A DNA stretch of 64,000 nt from Yamagishiella unicocca (GCA_003116995.1 BDSL01000019.1:186001-250000), one strand, 5' to 3'. Counted from the first letter of the stretch, positions 23,563 to 45,191 are shown. Notes: generated by a model not told the origin, from the sequence alone. Numbers and translations are program-made.

Positions 23563-26500
23563 ATGTGAAAGGAACGTCCCCACCGAAATTCGCCTCTGGG
23601 GATCGCCGCACGAGGACGTCCGGGCCAATCGGCAAGCATCGGCTTCTCCGGCAACCTTCGATCGGCCTCGCTCTTGGGCACGCAGCTTAACGGTAGCACT
23701 ACCTATGTGAAAGGAACGTCCCCACCGAAATTCGCCTCTGGGGATCGCCGCACGAGGACGTCCGGGCCAATCGGCAAGCATCGGCTTCTCCGGCAACCTT
23801 CGATCGGCCTCGCTCTTGGGCACGCAGCTTAACGGTAGCACTACCTATGTGAAAGGAACGTCCCCACCGAAATTCGCCTCTGGGGATCGCCGCACGAGGA
23901 CGTCCGGGCCAATCGGCAAGCATCGGCTTCTCCGGCAACCTTCGATCGGCCTCGCTCTTGGGCACGCAGCTTAACGGTAGCACTATCTATGTGAAAGGAA
24001 CGTCCCCACCGAAATTCGCCTCTGGGGATCGCCGCACGAGGACGTCCGGGCCAATCGGCAAGCATCGGCTTCTCCGGCAACCTTCGATCGGCCTCGCTCT
24101 TGGGCACGCAGCTTAACGGTAGCACTACCTATATGAAAGGAACGTCCCCACCGAAATTCGCCTCTGGGGATCGCCGCACGAGGACGTCCGGGCCAATCGG
24201 CAAGCATCGGCTTCTCCGGCAACCTTCGATCGGCCTCGCTCTTGGGCACGCAGCTTAACGGTAGCACTACCTATGTGAAAGGAACGTCCCCACCGAAATT
24301 CGCCTCTGGGGATCGCCGCACGAGGACGTCCGGGCTAATCGGCAAGCATCGGCTTCTCCGGCAACCTTCGATCGGCCTCGCTCTTGGGCACGCAGCTTAA
24401 CGGTAGCACTACCTATGTGAAAGGAACGTCCCCACCGAAATTCGCCTCTGGGGATCGCCGCACGAGGACGTCCGGGCCAATCGGCAAGCATCGGCTTCTC
24501 CGGCAACCTTCGATCGGCCTCGCTCTTGGGCACGCAGCTTAACGGTAGCACTATCTATGTGAAAGGAACGTCCCCACCGAAATTCGCCTCTGGGGATCGC
24601 CGCACGAGGACGTCCGGGCCAATCGGCAAGCATCGGCTTCTCCGGCAACCTTCGATCGGCCTCGCTCTTGGGCACGCAGCTTAACGGTAGCACTACCTAT
24701 GTGAAAGGAACGTCCCCACCGAAAGTCGCGTCTGGGGATCGCCGCACGAGGACGTCCGGGCCAATCGGCAAGCATCGGCTTCTCCGGCAACCTTCGATCG
24801 GCCTCGCTCTTGGGCACGCAGCTTAACGGTAGTACTACCTATGTGAAAGGAACGTCCCCACCGAAAGTCGCGTCTGGGGATCGCCGCACGAGGACGTCCG
24901 GGCCAATCGGCAAGCATCGGCTTCTCCGGCAACCTTCGATCGGCCTCGCTCTTGGGCACGCAGCTTAACGGTAGCACTACCTATGTGAAAGGAACGTCCC
25001 CACCGAAATTCGCCTCTGGGGATCGCCGCACGAGGACGTCCGGGCCAATCGGCAAGCATCGGCTTCTCCGGCAACCTTCGATCGGCCTCGCTCTTGGGCA
25101 CGCAGCTTAACGGTAGCACTACCTATGTGAAAGGAACGTCCCCACCGAAATTCGCCTCTGGGGATCGCCGCACGAGGACGTCCGGGCCAATCGGCAAGCA
25201 TCGGCTTCTCCGGCAACCTTCGATCGGCCTCGCTCTTGGGCACGCAGCTTAACGGTAGCACTACCTATGTGAAAGGAACGTCCCCACCGAAATTCGCCTC
25301 TGGGGATCGCCGCACGAGGACGTCCGGGCCAATCGGCAAGCATCGGCTTCTCCGGCAACCTTCGATCGGCCTCGCTCTTGGGCACGCAGCTTAACGGTAG
25401 CACTACCTATGTGAAAGGAACGTCCCCACCGAAATTCGCCTCTGGGGATCGCCGCACGAGGACGTCCGGGCCAATCGGCAAGCATCGGCTTCTCCGGCAA
25501 CCTTCGATCGGCCTCGCTCTTGGGCACGCAGCTTAACGGTAGCACTACCTATGTGAAAGGAACGTCCCCACCGAAATTCGCCTCTGGGGATCGCCGCACG
25601 AGGACGTCCGGGCCAATCGGCAAGCATCGGCTTCTCCGGCAACCTTCGATCGGCCTCGCTCTTGGGCACGCAGCTTAACGGTAGCACTATCTATGTGAAA
25701 GGAACGTCCCCACCGAAATTCGCCTCTGGGGATCGCCGCACGAGGACGTCCGGGCCAATCGGCAAGCATCGGCTTCTCCGGCAACCTTCGATCGGCCTCG
25801 CTCTTGGGCACGCAGCTTAACGGTAGCACTACCTATGTGAAAGGAACGTCCCCACCGAAATTCGCCTCTGGGGATCGCCGCACGAGGACGTCCGGGCCAA
25901 TCGGCAAGCATCGGCTTCTCCGGCAACCTTCGATCGGCCTCGCTCTTGGGCACGCAGCTTAACGGTAGCACTACCTATGTGAAAGGAACGTCCCCACCGA
26001 AATTCGCCTCTGGGGATCGCCGCACGAGGACGTCCGGGCCAATCGGCAAGCATCGGCTTCTCCGGCAACCTTCGATCGGCCTCGCTCTTGGGCACGCAGC
26101 TTAACGGTAGCACTACCTATGTGAAAGGAACGTCCCCACCGAAATTCGCCTCTGGGGATCGCCGCACGAGGACGTCCGGGCCAATCGGCAAGCATCGGCT
26201 TCTCCGGCAACCTTCGATCGGCCTCGCTCTTGGGCACGCAGCTTAACGGTAGCACTACCTATGTGAAAGGAACGTCCCCACCGAAATTCGCCTCTGGGGA
26301 TCGCCGCACGAGGACGTCCGGGCCAATCGGCAAGCATCGGCTTCTCCGGCAACCTTCGATCGGCCTCGCTCTTGGGCACGCAGCTTAACGGTAGCACTAC
26401 CTATGTGAAAGGAACGTCCCCACCGAAATTCGCCTCTGGGGATCGCCGCACGAGGACGTCCGGGCCAATCGGCAAGCATCGGCTTCTCCGGCAACCTTCG

Positions 26501-28415
26501 ATCGGCCTCGCTCTTGGGCACGCAGCTTAACGGTAGCACTACCTATGTGAAAGGAACGTCCCCACCGAAATTCGCCTCTGGGGATCGCCGCACGAGGACG
26601 TCCGGGCCAATCGGCAAGCATCGGCTTCTCCGGCAACCTTCGATCGGCCTCGCTCTTGGGCACGCAGCTTAACGGTAGCACTACCTATGTGAAAGGAACG
26701 TCCCCACCGAAATTCGCCTCTGGGGATCGCCGCACGAGGACGTCCGGGCCAATCGGCAAGCATCGGCTTCTCCGGCAACCTTCGATCGGCCTCGCTCTTG
26801 GGCACGCAGCTTAACGGTAGCACTACCTATGTGAAAGGAACGTCCCCACCGAAATTCGCCTCTGGGGATCGCCGCACGAGGACGTCCGGGCCAATCGGCA
26901 AGCATCGGCTTCTCCGGCAACCTTCGATCGGCCTCGCTCTTGGGCACGCAGCTTAACGGTAGCACTACCTATGTGAAAGGAACGTCCCCACCGAAATTCG
27001 CCTCTGGGGATCGCCGCACGAGGACGTCCGGGCCAATCGGCAAGCATCGGCTTCTCCGGCAACCTTCGATCGGCCTCGCTCTTGGGCACGCAGCTTAACG
27101 GTAGCACTACCTATGTGAAAGGAACGTCCCCACCGAAATTCGCCTCTGGGGATCGCCGCACGAGGACGTCCGGGCCAATCGGCAAGCATCGGCTTCTCCG
27201 GCAACCTTCGATCGGCCTCGCTCTTGGGCACGCAGCTTAACGGTAGCACTACCTATGTGAAAGGAACGTCCCCACCGAAATTCGCCTCTGGGGATCGCCG
27301 CACGAGGACGTCCGGGCCAATCGGCAAGCATCGGCTTCTCCGGCAACCTTCGATCGGCCTCGCTCTTGGGCACGCAGCTTAACGGTAGCACTACCTATGT
27401 GAAAGGAACGTCCCCACCGAAATTCGCCTCTGGGGATCGCCGCACGAGGACGTCCGGGCCAATCGGCAAGCATCGGCTTCTCCGGCAACCTTCGATCGGC
27501 CTCGCTCTTGGGCACGCAGCTTAACGGTAGCACTACCTATGTGAAAGGAACGTCCCCACCGAAATTCGCCTCTGGGGATCGCCGCACGAGGACGTCCGGG
27601 CCAATCGGCAAGCATCGGCTTCTCCGGCAACCTTCGATCGGCCTCGCTCTTGGGCACGCAGCTTAACGGTAGCACTACCTATGTGAAAGGAACGTCCCCA
27701 CCGAAATTCGCCTCTGGGGATCGCCGCACGAGGACGTCCGGGCCAATCGGCAAGCATCGGCTTCTCCGGCAACCTTCGATCGGCCTCGCTCTTGGGCACG
27801 CAGCTTAACGGTAGCACTACCTATGTGAAAGGAACGTCCCCACCGAAATTCGCCTCTGGGGATCGCCGCACGAGGACGTCCGGGCCAATCGGCAAGCATC
27901 GGCTTCTCCGGCAACCTTCGATCGGCCTCGCTCTTGGGCACGCAGCTTAACGATAGCACTAACTATGTGAAAGGAACGTCCCCACCGAAATTCGCCTCTG
28001 GGGATCGCCGCACGAGGACGTCCGGGCCAATCGGCAAGCATCGGCTTCTCCGGCAACCTTCAATCGCTCTTGGGCACGCAGCTTAACGGTAGCACTACCT
28101 ATGTGAAAGGAACGTCCCCACCGAAATTCGCCTCTGGGGATCGCCGCACGAGGACGTCCGGGCCAATCGGCAAGCATCGGCTTCTCCGGCAACCTTCGAT
28201 CGGCCTCGCTCTTGGGCACGCAGCTTAACGGTAGCACTACCTATGTGAAAGGAACGTCCCCACCGAAATTCGCCTCTGGGGATCGCCGCACGAGGACGTC
28301 CGGGCCAATCGGCAAGCATCGGCTTCTCCGGCAACCTTCGATCGGCCTCGCTCTTGGGCACGCAGCTTAACGGTAGCACTACCTATGTGAAAGGAACGTC
28401 CCCACCGAAAGTCGC
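23563..28415. repeat. 142-bp satellite array, 34 copies
   Basis: Thirty-four head-to-tail copies of a 142-bp unit beginning ATGTGAAAGGAACGTCCCC, plus a 31-bp partial copy at 28385-28415. One copy (around 28060) has lost 6 bp; otherwise units differ by 0-3 substitutions. Examples are a T at the unit junction near 23985, 24553 and 25689, and a GTCGCG variant at 24724 and 24866. Because 142 is not a multiple of 3, the frame shifts each unit, so the repeated ~94-codon minus-strand frames are not a repeat protein. Confidence 0.97.
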
Positions 28416-28436
28416 CTCATCATTAACATCATCACC

Positions 28437-28624
28437 CACATCGCGATCAACGGCAGCAGCAGCAGGATCGCCACATCGCGATCAACGGCAGCAGCAGCAG
28501 GATCGCCCACATCGCGATCAACGGCAGCAGCAGCAGGATCGCCACATCGCGATCAACGGCAGCAGCAGCAGGATCACCACATCGCGATCAACGGCAGCAG
28601 CAGCAGGATCACCACATCGCGATC
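28437..28624. repeat. 35-bp CACATCGCGATCAACGGC(AGC)n repeat, 5-6 copies
   Basis: Units of 35-36 bp starting CACATCGCGATCAACGGC followed by (AGC)4 and GGATC. There are six starts here but only two at the matching place left of the array (22172-22220). It joins the satellite array to the right direct repeat. Confidence 0.92.
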
Positions 28625-29856
28625 AGCACTGGTGACATCACCCCGCCGACTGACCTGGATGTTAAGGGCGGCGGACAACGAATTTGTGATATCGACTTGG
28701 TGTGTTGTGACTCTGGTGGGATGCATACATGACACAACGTGAAGGCTCTGCGGCAACACTGTTTTTTTTTCTAACTCCTCTTACTCCTCTTTTTCTTCTT
28801 CTCCTAATCGTACGGGTGGTGCGGATGTTGTGGGGGAAATGATGGTACCGGCAGTCACACCCGTACACGGCACTTGGGGCTGACGAAAGTATTGAATAGC
28901 GTAGCCGGCACCAAGTCCCCCCCGCCTAGGGGATGGGCCGTGGACATAAAAGGACGCGCCGCAGGCGTGTGGGCAACGCCGGAAGGACTGCGGATCGGCC
29001 CTCAGCAACATTTGTCTGGGGTAGGAGGCAAGTTCATACAGAATATGGGACTGATGGTAGCGCCGTAGTAGTGCGCGGTTCGGACCGATCAGCATCGACC
29101 CAGGTCCCTGCTGCTGCGGTGACGGGGTTAGCCTCGGAGCGATAGGGTCCTTTGACGGGCCAGGCTTATCCCTCGGACGGAAGGTAACCGCAGCACGGAC
29201 TCTCGTACGGACGCCACACCTGCCAACTAGACGCTGGCGGGCGGAGCTGAGTGGAGGGTTTGTGGCGAGGAGGGCGGATCCGTATGTGGGCGGGGAGACG
29301 ATGCGAGCGGAGGTCCGCCTAGCGCCAGAAGCGTCGCACTGCCTTGTTTGTTCGGGCAGGGAGTGCGGACACGTCGCCACGTCTAGGACCCTCTGCAGGT
29401 GGCTGGCGGTCCAGAAACATGCCAGCCAACAAGTCAGGAACAAGTCAGCGGGGGGTACCTCCATTGGTTTGTTTTGGGCTCGGATGGCGTTGCGTTTTGT
29501 CTCTATACAGTACGATAGTACCGATAGTACGGCGGGTTACCGCGATGGCTTAACCTCTTTATTTTTTATGATTGTGACAATAATATATATGATTGCAACT
29601 CGCTTGACCGCGTTGCAACGTTGGTTGTGGCCTTGTTTGGTGGCCGGTGTGGATTGATGCATTTTGCATCGAACGACGTTGGGTCACGATGGGTCCCGCG
29701 TGGGCACGGCGGCGTGGCGATAGGCGGTTGTTGGATGGTTGAGAAGGGTTGGGAAGGGTTGGGATACCGGACATGGTGCCGTGTTAATTGCTGGCGCGTC
29801 CACCAACTCGTAGGCGGGTCGGTTCGCCCACTCTTCGGTGGCCCGCAGTATCGCCC
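28610..29856. repeat. Right copy of ~1.25-kb direct repeat
   Basis: The same sequence and orientation as 22201-23449. At its right end the match stops within a minus-strand coding-like stretch (about 29800-29870) that continues only in this copy. Confidence 0.92.
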
Positions 29857-30465
29857 CTTTCAGCTCGTGGAAATGGTTGCAGGCATTGGGGCGGGTGGCT
29901 AGATACAATGTTCCCGCTTCGCACCTCCGTCTGGCTGACTGGGTCCTGACCATGCGATGATGGAAATGACATTGTCGCCCCCGCCGTACATGCCGTGATA
30001 CCCTCGTCCGCCTTGCCATTCCTGGGTAACTCCCAAAACTCTGGAGCCCAGCTTCAAGCCCTCCGCCAGTGGACACATGTCTGTCCCGAGACGCTTCTCC
30101 CAACACACCCGTCGACAACCAACACACCAAGGACGTCAAAACGTCCCCTACAGGCTACAGCACGGTGCCAAACAGACTGCGTGGTACGACATCAGCGCAG
30201 CGCCGAAGGACCTGGCCCATGTTTCAGGCCGAGACAGCCGTCCAATGAAAGTTGCCCCGACACCGCCGGTGTCATCAACGCCTCACATGTACATGACATC
30301 GCTCCCAGCAGAGTTCTCCGGCACAAACCATTTGTACGTCGCCCGTACCGCACGGCACTTTGCGGCGTCGTACAGCAACCCCAAGGCCGACGCGACCGCG
30401 CCGCCCAATGCGTCGCACGCAGCCGCCGAGTCGGGCAAGTCCAGCGTTGTGGCGGCTGGGGGCTT
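29810..30465 (-). pseudogene. Coding-like minus-strand fragments, possible truncated gene
   Basis: Several minus-strand stretches read like protein but not as one frame. 30465-30270 has a good 3' splice site and reads ATTLDLPDSAAACDALGG through FVPENSAGSDVMY up to a GTGAGG donor at about 30269. Near 30090-29900 a frame contains CPLAEGLKLGSRVLG and GGGDNVISIIAW. At 29900-29815 another reads LATRPNACNHFHELKG, then RATEEWANRPAYELVD. I could not join these with consistent phases. The last piece enters the duplicated 1.25-kb segment. It may be a decayed gene cut by the satellite island or a gene with exons I missed; function unknown. Confidence 0.35.
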
Positions 30466-30929
30466 GTGGCCTGAGGGAATGACCGGGAGGGTTTACAGTG
30501 TGGCTTATGAGGGAGACGCAACCCCTGCCGGCCGCCGGTATGACCGAGCCAGGTAATCGGACGCCCACCATAGCAACCGGCTGCTACGCGGCGGGGGGCC
30601 CGACGTGACATGCTAGGTAGGTCGAAGTCTGGGAGCAGAGGGATGGAAGCACTGCCCTTCCCCCTCTGCAACATTGCAGGGGATCGGAGCGGTTGTGGCT
30701 GCCCCTGCACTCCGGCTTGAGACCTTAACCGGCGGCCACCAGCTCAGTCCTGGCCCCAGCCCAACGGGTACACGTGTTTTCCTCACAGCCCCCACCCCAC
30801 CGCCTTCCGCCCCACCGCCTTCCGCCCCCCTGGTTCCCGCCCCACCTGGTGCCCCCCCCCACCGCCTTCCGCCCCCCTGGTTCCCGCCCCACCTGGTGCC
30901 AGCAGGCAGCGAGATGGTGTCCCCGACAC

Positions 30930-31872
30930 CTCCAGCACGTGCAGCAGCGCCGCCAGCTGGCCGTCGCGCACTCGTGTGGCGGCGCCGCTCGCAGCCAGCG
31001 CCGGCAGGCCCGAGTCCAGCGGCTGCGCGCCGCCGAGGAGGTGCTGGTAGAGTGCTGGAACACGGGGTGCGCGGGAGATATGATTTAGTCCTTCGCCCGT
31101 GTCAGACTCGTACGCTAGCACCTTGTGAACTGCTCCAACAGGTCCACTGGTGCGAGTTGCAGGGGAAGTTGCCCCGAGTGACCACCGGCCCCGCATCCCC
31201 TCCCGCCCACCCAAACTGCCCTGCAACTAGTGCCGACTTAAGGGTTTTCCTCACAACCCTAGTCCTCTATGGAGTTTTCCCCCCGTTACGCACCTGCCGG
31301 ATGTGCCAGGTGCTGCAGCAGCATGGCTGCCACAAGGGTCAGCGACGGAGACGCCTCGGCCTCCGCGCCCTCCCCCTGCGCTCCCGTCCGCGCCTCCGCC
31401 TCCGCGCCCCCAGACGAGATCAGATCCACCAGCGCCGCCGCCACCTCCGCCTGCTCGCCCTCCAGCACCGCCGCGTTCAATATGACTAGGGACACCTGCG
31501 GGGGCATGAACACCGGTCATATCCCGCTGGCCTTCCTGATACTCTGCCTCGTATCCACCAATCCAACACGCGTTTCACTGCCACCCCGCGGCTGATCCCA
31601 CCTGGGGGGGCGAGCCCGCCGCCTCCCCCTCCGCCGACGTCTGTGCGCCTGGCGCGTAGAAGTTGCGCACCACCACTAGCGACCTCCCGCTGCCGCCGCT
31701 GGGCCCAGCCGCCGCCGCCGCTGCAGGTGCCTGCTCCGCCGCCTCGCCCGCCTCAGATGGCGCCGCTAGTACGGGCCGTACGGTGCTGCTGGCCTGCAGC
31801 CCGCGGATGCCTACCGCCACATCGCGCACGGTCCAGCCGTCGGGCGGTTGGAGGGACATGAGCACGCGGGCG
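30930..31872 (-). CDS. Unknown helical protein, three internal exons (partial)
   Basis: Three exons join in phase on the minus strand: 31872-31602, 31495-31294 and 31054-30930, about 199 codons. The first reads RVLMSLQPPDGWTVRDVAV and ends in an Ala/Gly linker. The second has VSLVILNAAVLEGEQAEVAA, an acidic Ala/Glu linker and LTLVAAMLLQHLAHPA. The third reads LYQHLLGGAQPLDSGLPAL and then RVRDGQLAALLHVLE. The pattern of short Leu-rich helices suggests an alpha-helical repeat protein, possibly an organelle RNA-binding type common in volvocines, but no diagnostic motif is present. Upstream and downstream exons must exist: the first exon enters at phase 2, the last leaves at phase 0. I could not find them with confidence. 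Below 30930 the plus strand has CCACCGCCTTCCGCCCC tandem repeats (30790-30900). Confidence 0.5.
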
Positions 31873-33167
31873 CTGAGGGGGTGGGGGGTTGCAAGGAAGG
31901 TGGATGGGGGGAGGGTCGAGCAGGGGCAGGCCGGGAGAGGAGCGGTTGGAGTGCGGCGCAATCTGGGAGCGACCAAGCTCTCACACAAACGTATCACTCA
32001 AATGAACGGAATGTCAGGGAACTAACGGCTTTGAAATCCCAAGCCAAAAACGTCCGGCAGATTGTTCGTCGAAGCGGTTTGAACCCCAATCTATAGTGCA
32101 TAAGTTGCGCGATGCGGCAAAGGCATTGTGTGCCGGCGCCGCAATGGCGGAGCCCCCGGGGTGTCTCACTGACTACTGGGGGGGAGGCGTTTCAAGAGGG
32201 GGAGACGAGCCCGCGTGCATCGGCGCAGTGTTTACCGTGAGCTCCGCAGGTGCGACAGGTTCAGCCCCCTGTGCAGGTTCACTCCCCTGTGCAAGTTCGA
32301 CGCCCTGTGCAGAAAGAGCGCGTACAGGATCTATGCTGCCGTGCGTTTCGGGTCGTGCGAGCTTTTGGGTCGTGCGAGTGTGCATGCAGAATAAGGGCTG
32401 GCACCACGCAGTTCAGAGCCAGCTCGGTGTGCTGGCAGATCGGACTGCATGAGCACGCAACCCTTTCAAACCTACCCGACGGCAGCCACATCTACTGTGC
32501 CCAGAACAACCTGCAAGTTTGGTGCGGGAAACGCGGGGTGTCTGGAGTTGAGGGCCGTGTGGATGCACCCTGGTGACGATAGACTCTGTCCCCTAGCTTG
32601 CCTGCGCCGCCAGCTGCAGCGACCCTTCATGAACCAGCGCGATGCCCGCCGGTTTGTCCATGCCGCCGACCGTCTCCGCAGGCGAGGACTTCCGCAGATC
32701 TGTATCGGTTGCCCTCGTTACCCGATTACGTGCAATGTGAACTTTTATTGTTGTGAATCTTATTGAATAAAGATATTAGGTCGCCAAGGGACTAAATTGG
32801 GCGATGCAGGACGTCCTGTTATATATGTCCAGTCGCTAAAATCACAATCTTTGTCACTCTCAGTACCGATCAGCAAACGCTCTAAACTATTTCTTCCTTG
32901 GCGTGAGAAATGCATAGCGGAATCGTGCTAGTTTTCGCCGTACGCGAGGAATCTAGCACTGCAGTATGACATACACAATCCCGGCCCCTTTCACCACAAC
33001 GCTCCCCATAATACCTGTGACGGTTACACATTTCTATCTGCACAGTTTGCCTGCTTCCTCGCAGTTTACGCCGGCGGAATTAACTGCCGACTTGCAGAAC
33101 GTTGAAGAGCCACCCGGGGCCGTTACAGTACCGGGAAGCCTTTGAGGAAGGAAGATAGTAACAACAC
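31873..33167. other. Intergenic or unresolved, no supported gene
   Basis: Short coding-like snippets on both strands near 32280-32330 and 32590-32720 lack compatible splice partners. An AATAAA at 32764-32769 is noted, but it is not the volvocine signal. The part after 32760 is AT-richer and probably holds the promoter of the next gene. Confidence 0.4.
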
Positions 33168-34882
33168 ATGGGCCCAGTGGTTGCTGTCTTCCTTAGTGCT
33201 GTCGCCATTGTATTTCCGGTCGCTCTGGCTGGCAAAGGTAAAGATAACCGATGTTTGAGGCAGGGTCTCAAATGCGAATGTCATAATTACAATATATGTG
33301 GCAGAGCAGTAGTGAAGCTAGCGCGGCGATGATTGGACGGCTGATGGCAGGCGCTGGCAGCGGTGCTGGGGTTCGGCGCTGCCCGATGCACTTTATCCTA
33401 AAATATTAATTCAACACCCCTTGACGCACGTAACTGGATGACCATGGTGCGCGTTTGGGTTGGAACTCCGCGGTGACCAGCCCTACCACGTGTCCCGTTT
33501 CCACCTACACCCCCCCGTCACAAGGCAGCGGTGTGATTAGGGCGTATCCAAGTAGCTCACTTACCCCACGTCCGCTCACGTGACCTTTCGGAACGAAGCC
33601 CCTGACCCTCCCCTTGACCCTCTTGGCCAAACCCTGGAACCCAGATGTTGTCCCGAGACGCAGCCTTCGGCAGATGCCCGATGACATTGCGAACTTGCAG
33701 CGCATCCGCGACATCGTTTTCAGCGGCTCGGACCAAGTTTGGACGCTTGCGACCCTCCCGTCAACCGTGCCTAGCCCGCCGCCACCCACGTCGTCATTCC
33801 GTGCTCGCATCACGCCCGCCACGGCGACAGTAGGCCTGGTGATTGCCGGCTTCGCGGCGGGCCTCTTGATAATCGCGTTGTTTCTCTGGATCAAGACCGG
33901 CGTAGATTGGAGCTGGGACTGGAAGGTAGGCGCCGCTGACGCTGGGGCCTGGTGCGGATCCTTCGCTGTACCCCATGTCATCATGCTGCCATGGGAGCCA
34001 TGGGCCACTCTCTCAAAGCCGCCCCTTCCTCCCGCCAACCGCACGGATGCAATTAGAACAGTGGCCACACGCCACCTCATCCCACATTCCAGCCCTTAGC
34101 TAGCCTTATTAGCTGCGTCTCCCTTTGCTCCACCGCGCAGTGCTGTCTGCCCCGCCCTGCACTGTTGATTCGCACTAGATTTGCTCCACCGCGCAGTGCT
34201 GTCTGCCCCGCCCTGCACTGTTGATTCGCACTAGATTTGCTACCACCGCGGGATTCCGTGCCCAACCCCGGGCAAGACGGTAGCGGGCGAGCTTCGCCGA
34301 ATGCATGTCGATGTGGGACCCACCAGCGTGCGCACGGCACCCGTCGTCACACCAGTCGTGCGCACTAGGGTGCCGGTGCTAGCGTTCCAACTTCCGAGGC
34401 CACTCCGGTAACGGAAGGCCCCTTCATGCGGTACCCTCACTCAGGACTTCTTGCAGGGTCGTCACCCGCACTCGGTTGCGCCAAGCAATTCGACCTCGGA
34501 CCAGACCCTGGAGCGGCAGGGTGCGCGAGAGGGGGAAGGTGCTGCGGGGGCCACGGAGCGGAATATGGCGGCTAGCAGCGGCGCGCTGGAGATGGCGTCC
34601 GGGGTTGCAGCGCAGCCGGGCACTCCAGGGGGCACGGAGCGTGGGGGCGATGCCGGCGTCCCCGCCGGCGTTTCTCGGATAGGAGCATCAGACCCAGCAG
34701 CATCGACATCAGACCCGGCGTCACCTTCGCCGTCGACAGCACCGACAGGTGCAGGATTGGGAGCTTCGCCGGCAGTTGCAGGATTGGGGGCTTCGAGTAG
34801 TTCTGGCGCTGCGCCGTGCCCGCTGCAGCAGGTGTCCGTACGGCAAGCCAGAGCTAGTACGTCCGTTGCCGCCGTAACATAG
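33168..34882 (+). CDS. Small type I membrane protein with signal peptide, unknown
   Basis: Exons 33168-33237, 33645-33925 and 34457-34882 join in phase to give 258 aa. Residues 1-~22 are a clear signal peptide (MGPVVAVFLSAVAIVFPVAL). A short extracellular part follows: VVPRRSLRQMPDDIANLQ, RIRDIVFSGSDQVW and a Pro/Ser stretch. One transmembrane helix (ATVGLVIAGFAAGLLIIALF) is followed by WIKTGVDWSWDWK. The last exon encodes a Ser/Ala/Pro/Gly-rich tail with repeats of GLGASP. An additional in-phase exon is possible at about 34275-34371 (frame TVAGELRRMHVDVGP to VVRTR). The topology suggests a plasma-membrane or ER receptor-like or anchoring protein with a disordered cytosolic tail. I recognise no family. 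Confidence 0.6.
34124..34240. repeat. 56-bp tandem duplication
   Basis: Two perfect head-to-tail copies of a 56-bp unit starting TTTGCTCCACCGCGCAGTGC, plus the beginning of a third, in an intron of the small membrane-protein gene. Confidence 0.95.
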
Positions 34883-35716
34883 CTCAGGAGCGGCGACGAA
34901 AGAATGGAGCCCTCCCCACCACCCTGGAGTTGAGAGGGGCCCGCCACCAAGAACCCCGCCATCTCTGCATTATCATGCCCTCGTATGCATTGCCTCGTTT
35001 CACTCCTATGAAAGAAGAAATGCGAATTTTATCCTTCTCGGCGAAGGCGCTTTTGGCGACCTCCCCGTCGTAAAACTTGAACATGTTAGGACCCGAGGGA
35101 CGCTCCGAGTACCTTACCGTATTATTCAGTGGGCTTCATGACCGCGCGCAATGTGTTGCATAAGTGAGACTTGATGTGGTGACCAACGCCATTAAGGACG
35201 ACTCGTGCCTCGTTGTGACCTCCCCAAATACTAGGGCCTGAGTCGCTGTGTTATTTTTTGTCTCCAGTTGTACATTCTGCACTCATTCCGGAATGTCAAC
35301 GCCTAGCCAATGGCGTGGCCTTCGCTTTGCTTTGGGAGGCGGATTGCCGAGGTGCTCGTCCTTCGCGGAATCAAGGATGAAGGTCATTTTTAACAGATGT
35401 GATTTCATCAACGAAACAAGTACAAGTGCAGGCACGTATTCCTTATCTAACGTCTAGGATTACCTTGACGCCTCCATAGATCATACCAATTGCCAAGTGG
35501 GAACTAAATAGAAGATGCTTGTAGCGTTTTTACCCGCTCCACTTCTCGACTGGCAGCGTGGCTGGTGACAGAAGCCTTGGATGCCCTACAACTGGAATTC
35601 CGAGGCGTCGAATGCGGGACCTAGGTTGTGCCGTGTTATTTCTGCGGCCTTCCCAACCAGCGGACTGCGCCGAGCCGCCCACGACACGAACAGGGTCAAT
35701 AGAAGCTTGACGGAAA
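34883..35716. other. Intergenic, no gene seen
   Basis: About 830 bp between the small membrane-protein gene and the lipase start. There are no coding-like frames; it is moderately AT-rich and probably contains the 3' UTR of one gene and the promoter of the other. Confidence 0.5.

Positions 35717-45191
<9,475 letters not shown>

Noticed and set aside
23512..28379. Dozens of identical ~94-codon minus-strand open frames
   Set aside because: They arise from the 142-bp satellite; each frame spans two units and stops in the next because 142 is not a multiple of 3. No promoter, splice or codon evidence.
23563..28415. CRISPR array
   Set aside because: Units are contiguous and identical along their full length with no unique spacers, the genome is eukaryotic, and there are no cas genes.
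22201..29856. LTR retrotransposon with 1.25-kb LTRs
   Set aside because: The interior is pure satellite without gag/pol, primer-binding site or polypurine tract, and no target-site duplication is evident. A non-autonomous element cannot be fully excluded.
32764..32769. AATAAA as a poly(A) signal
   Set aside because: Volvocine nuclear genes use TGTAA, and no supported plus-strand gene ends just upstream.
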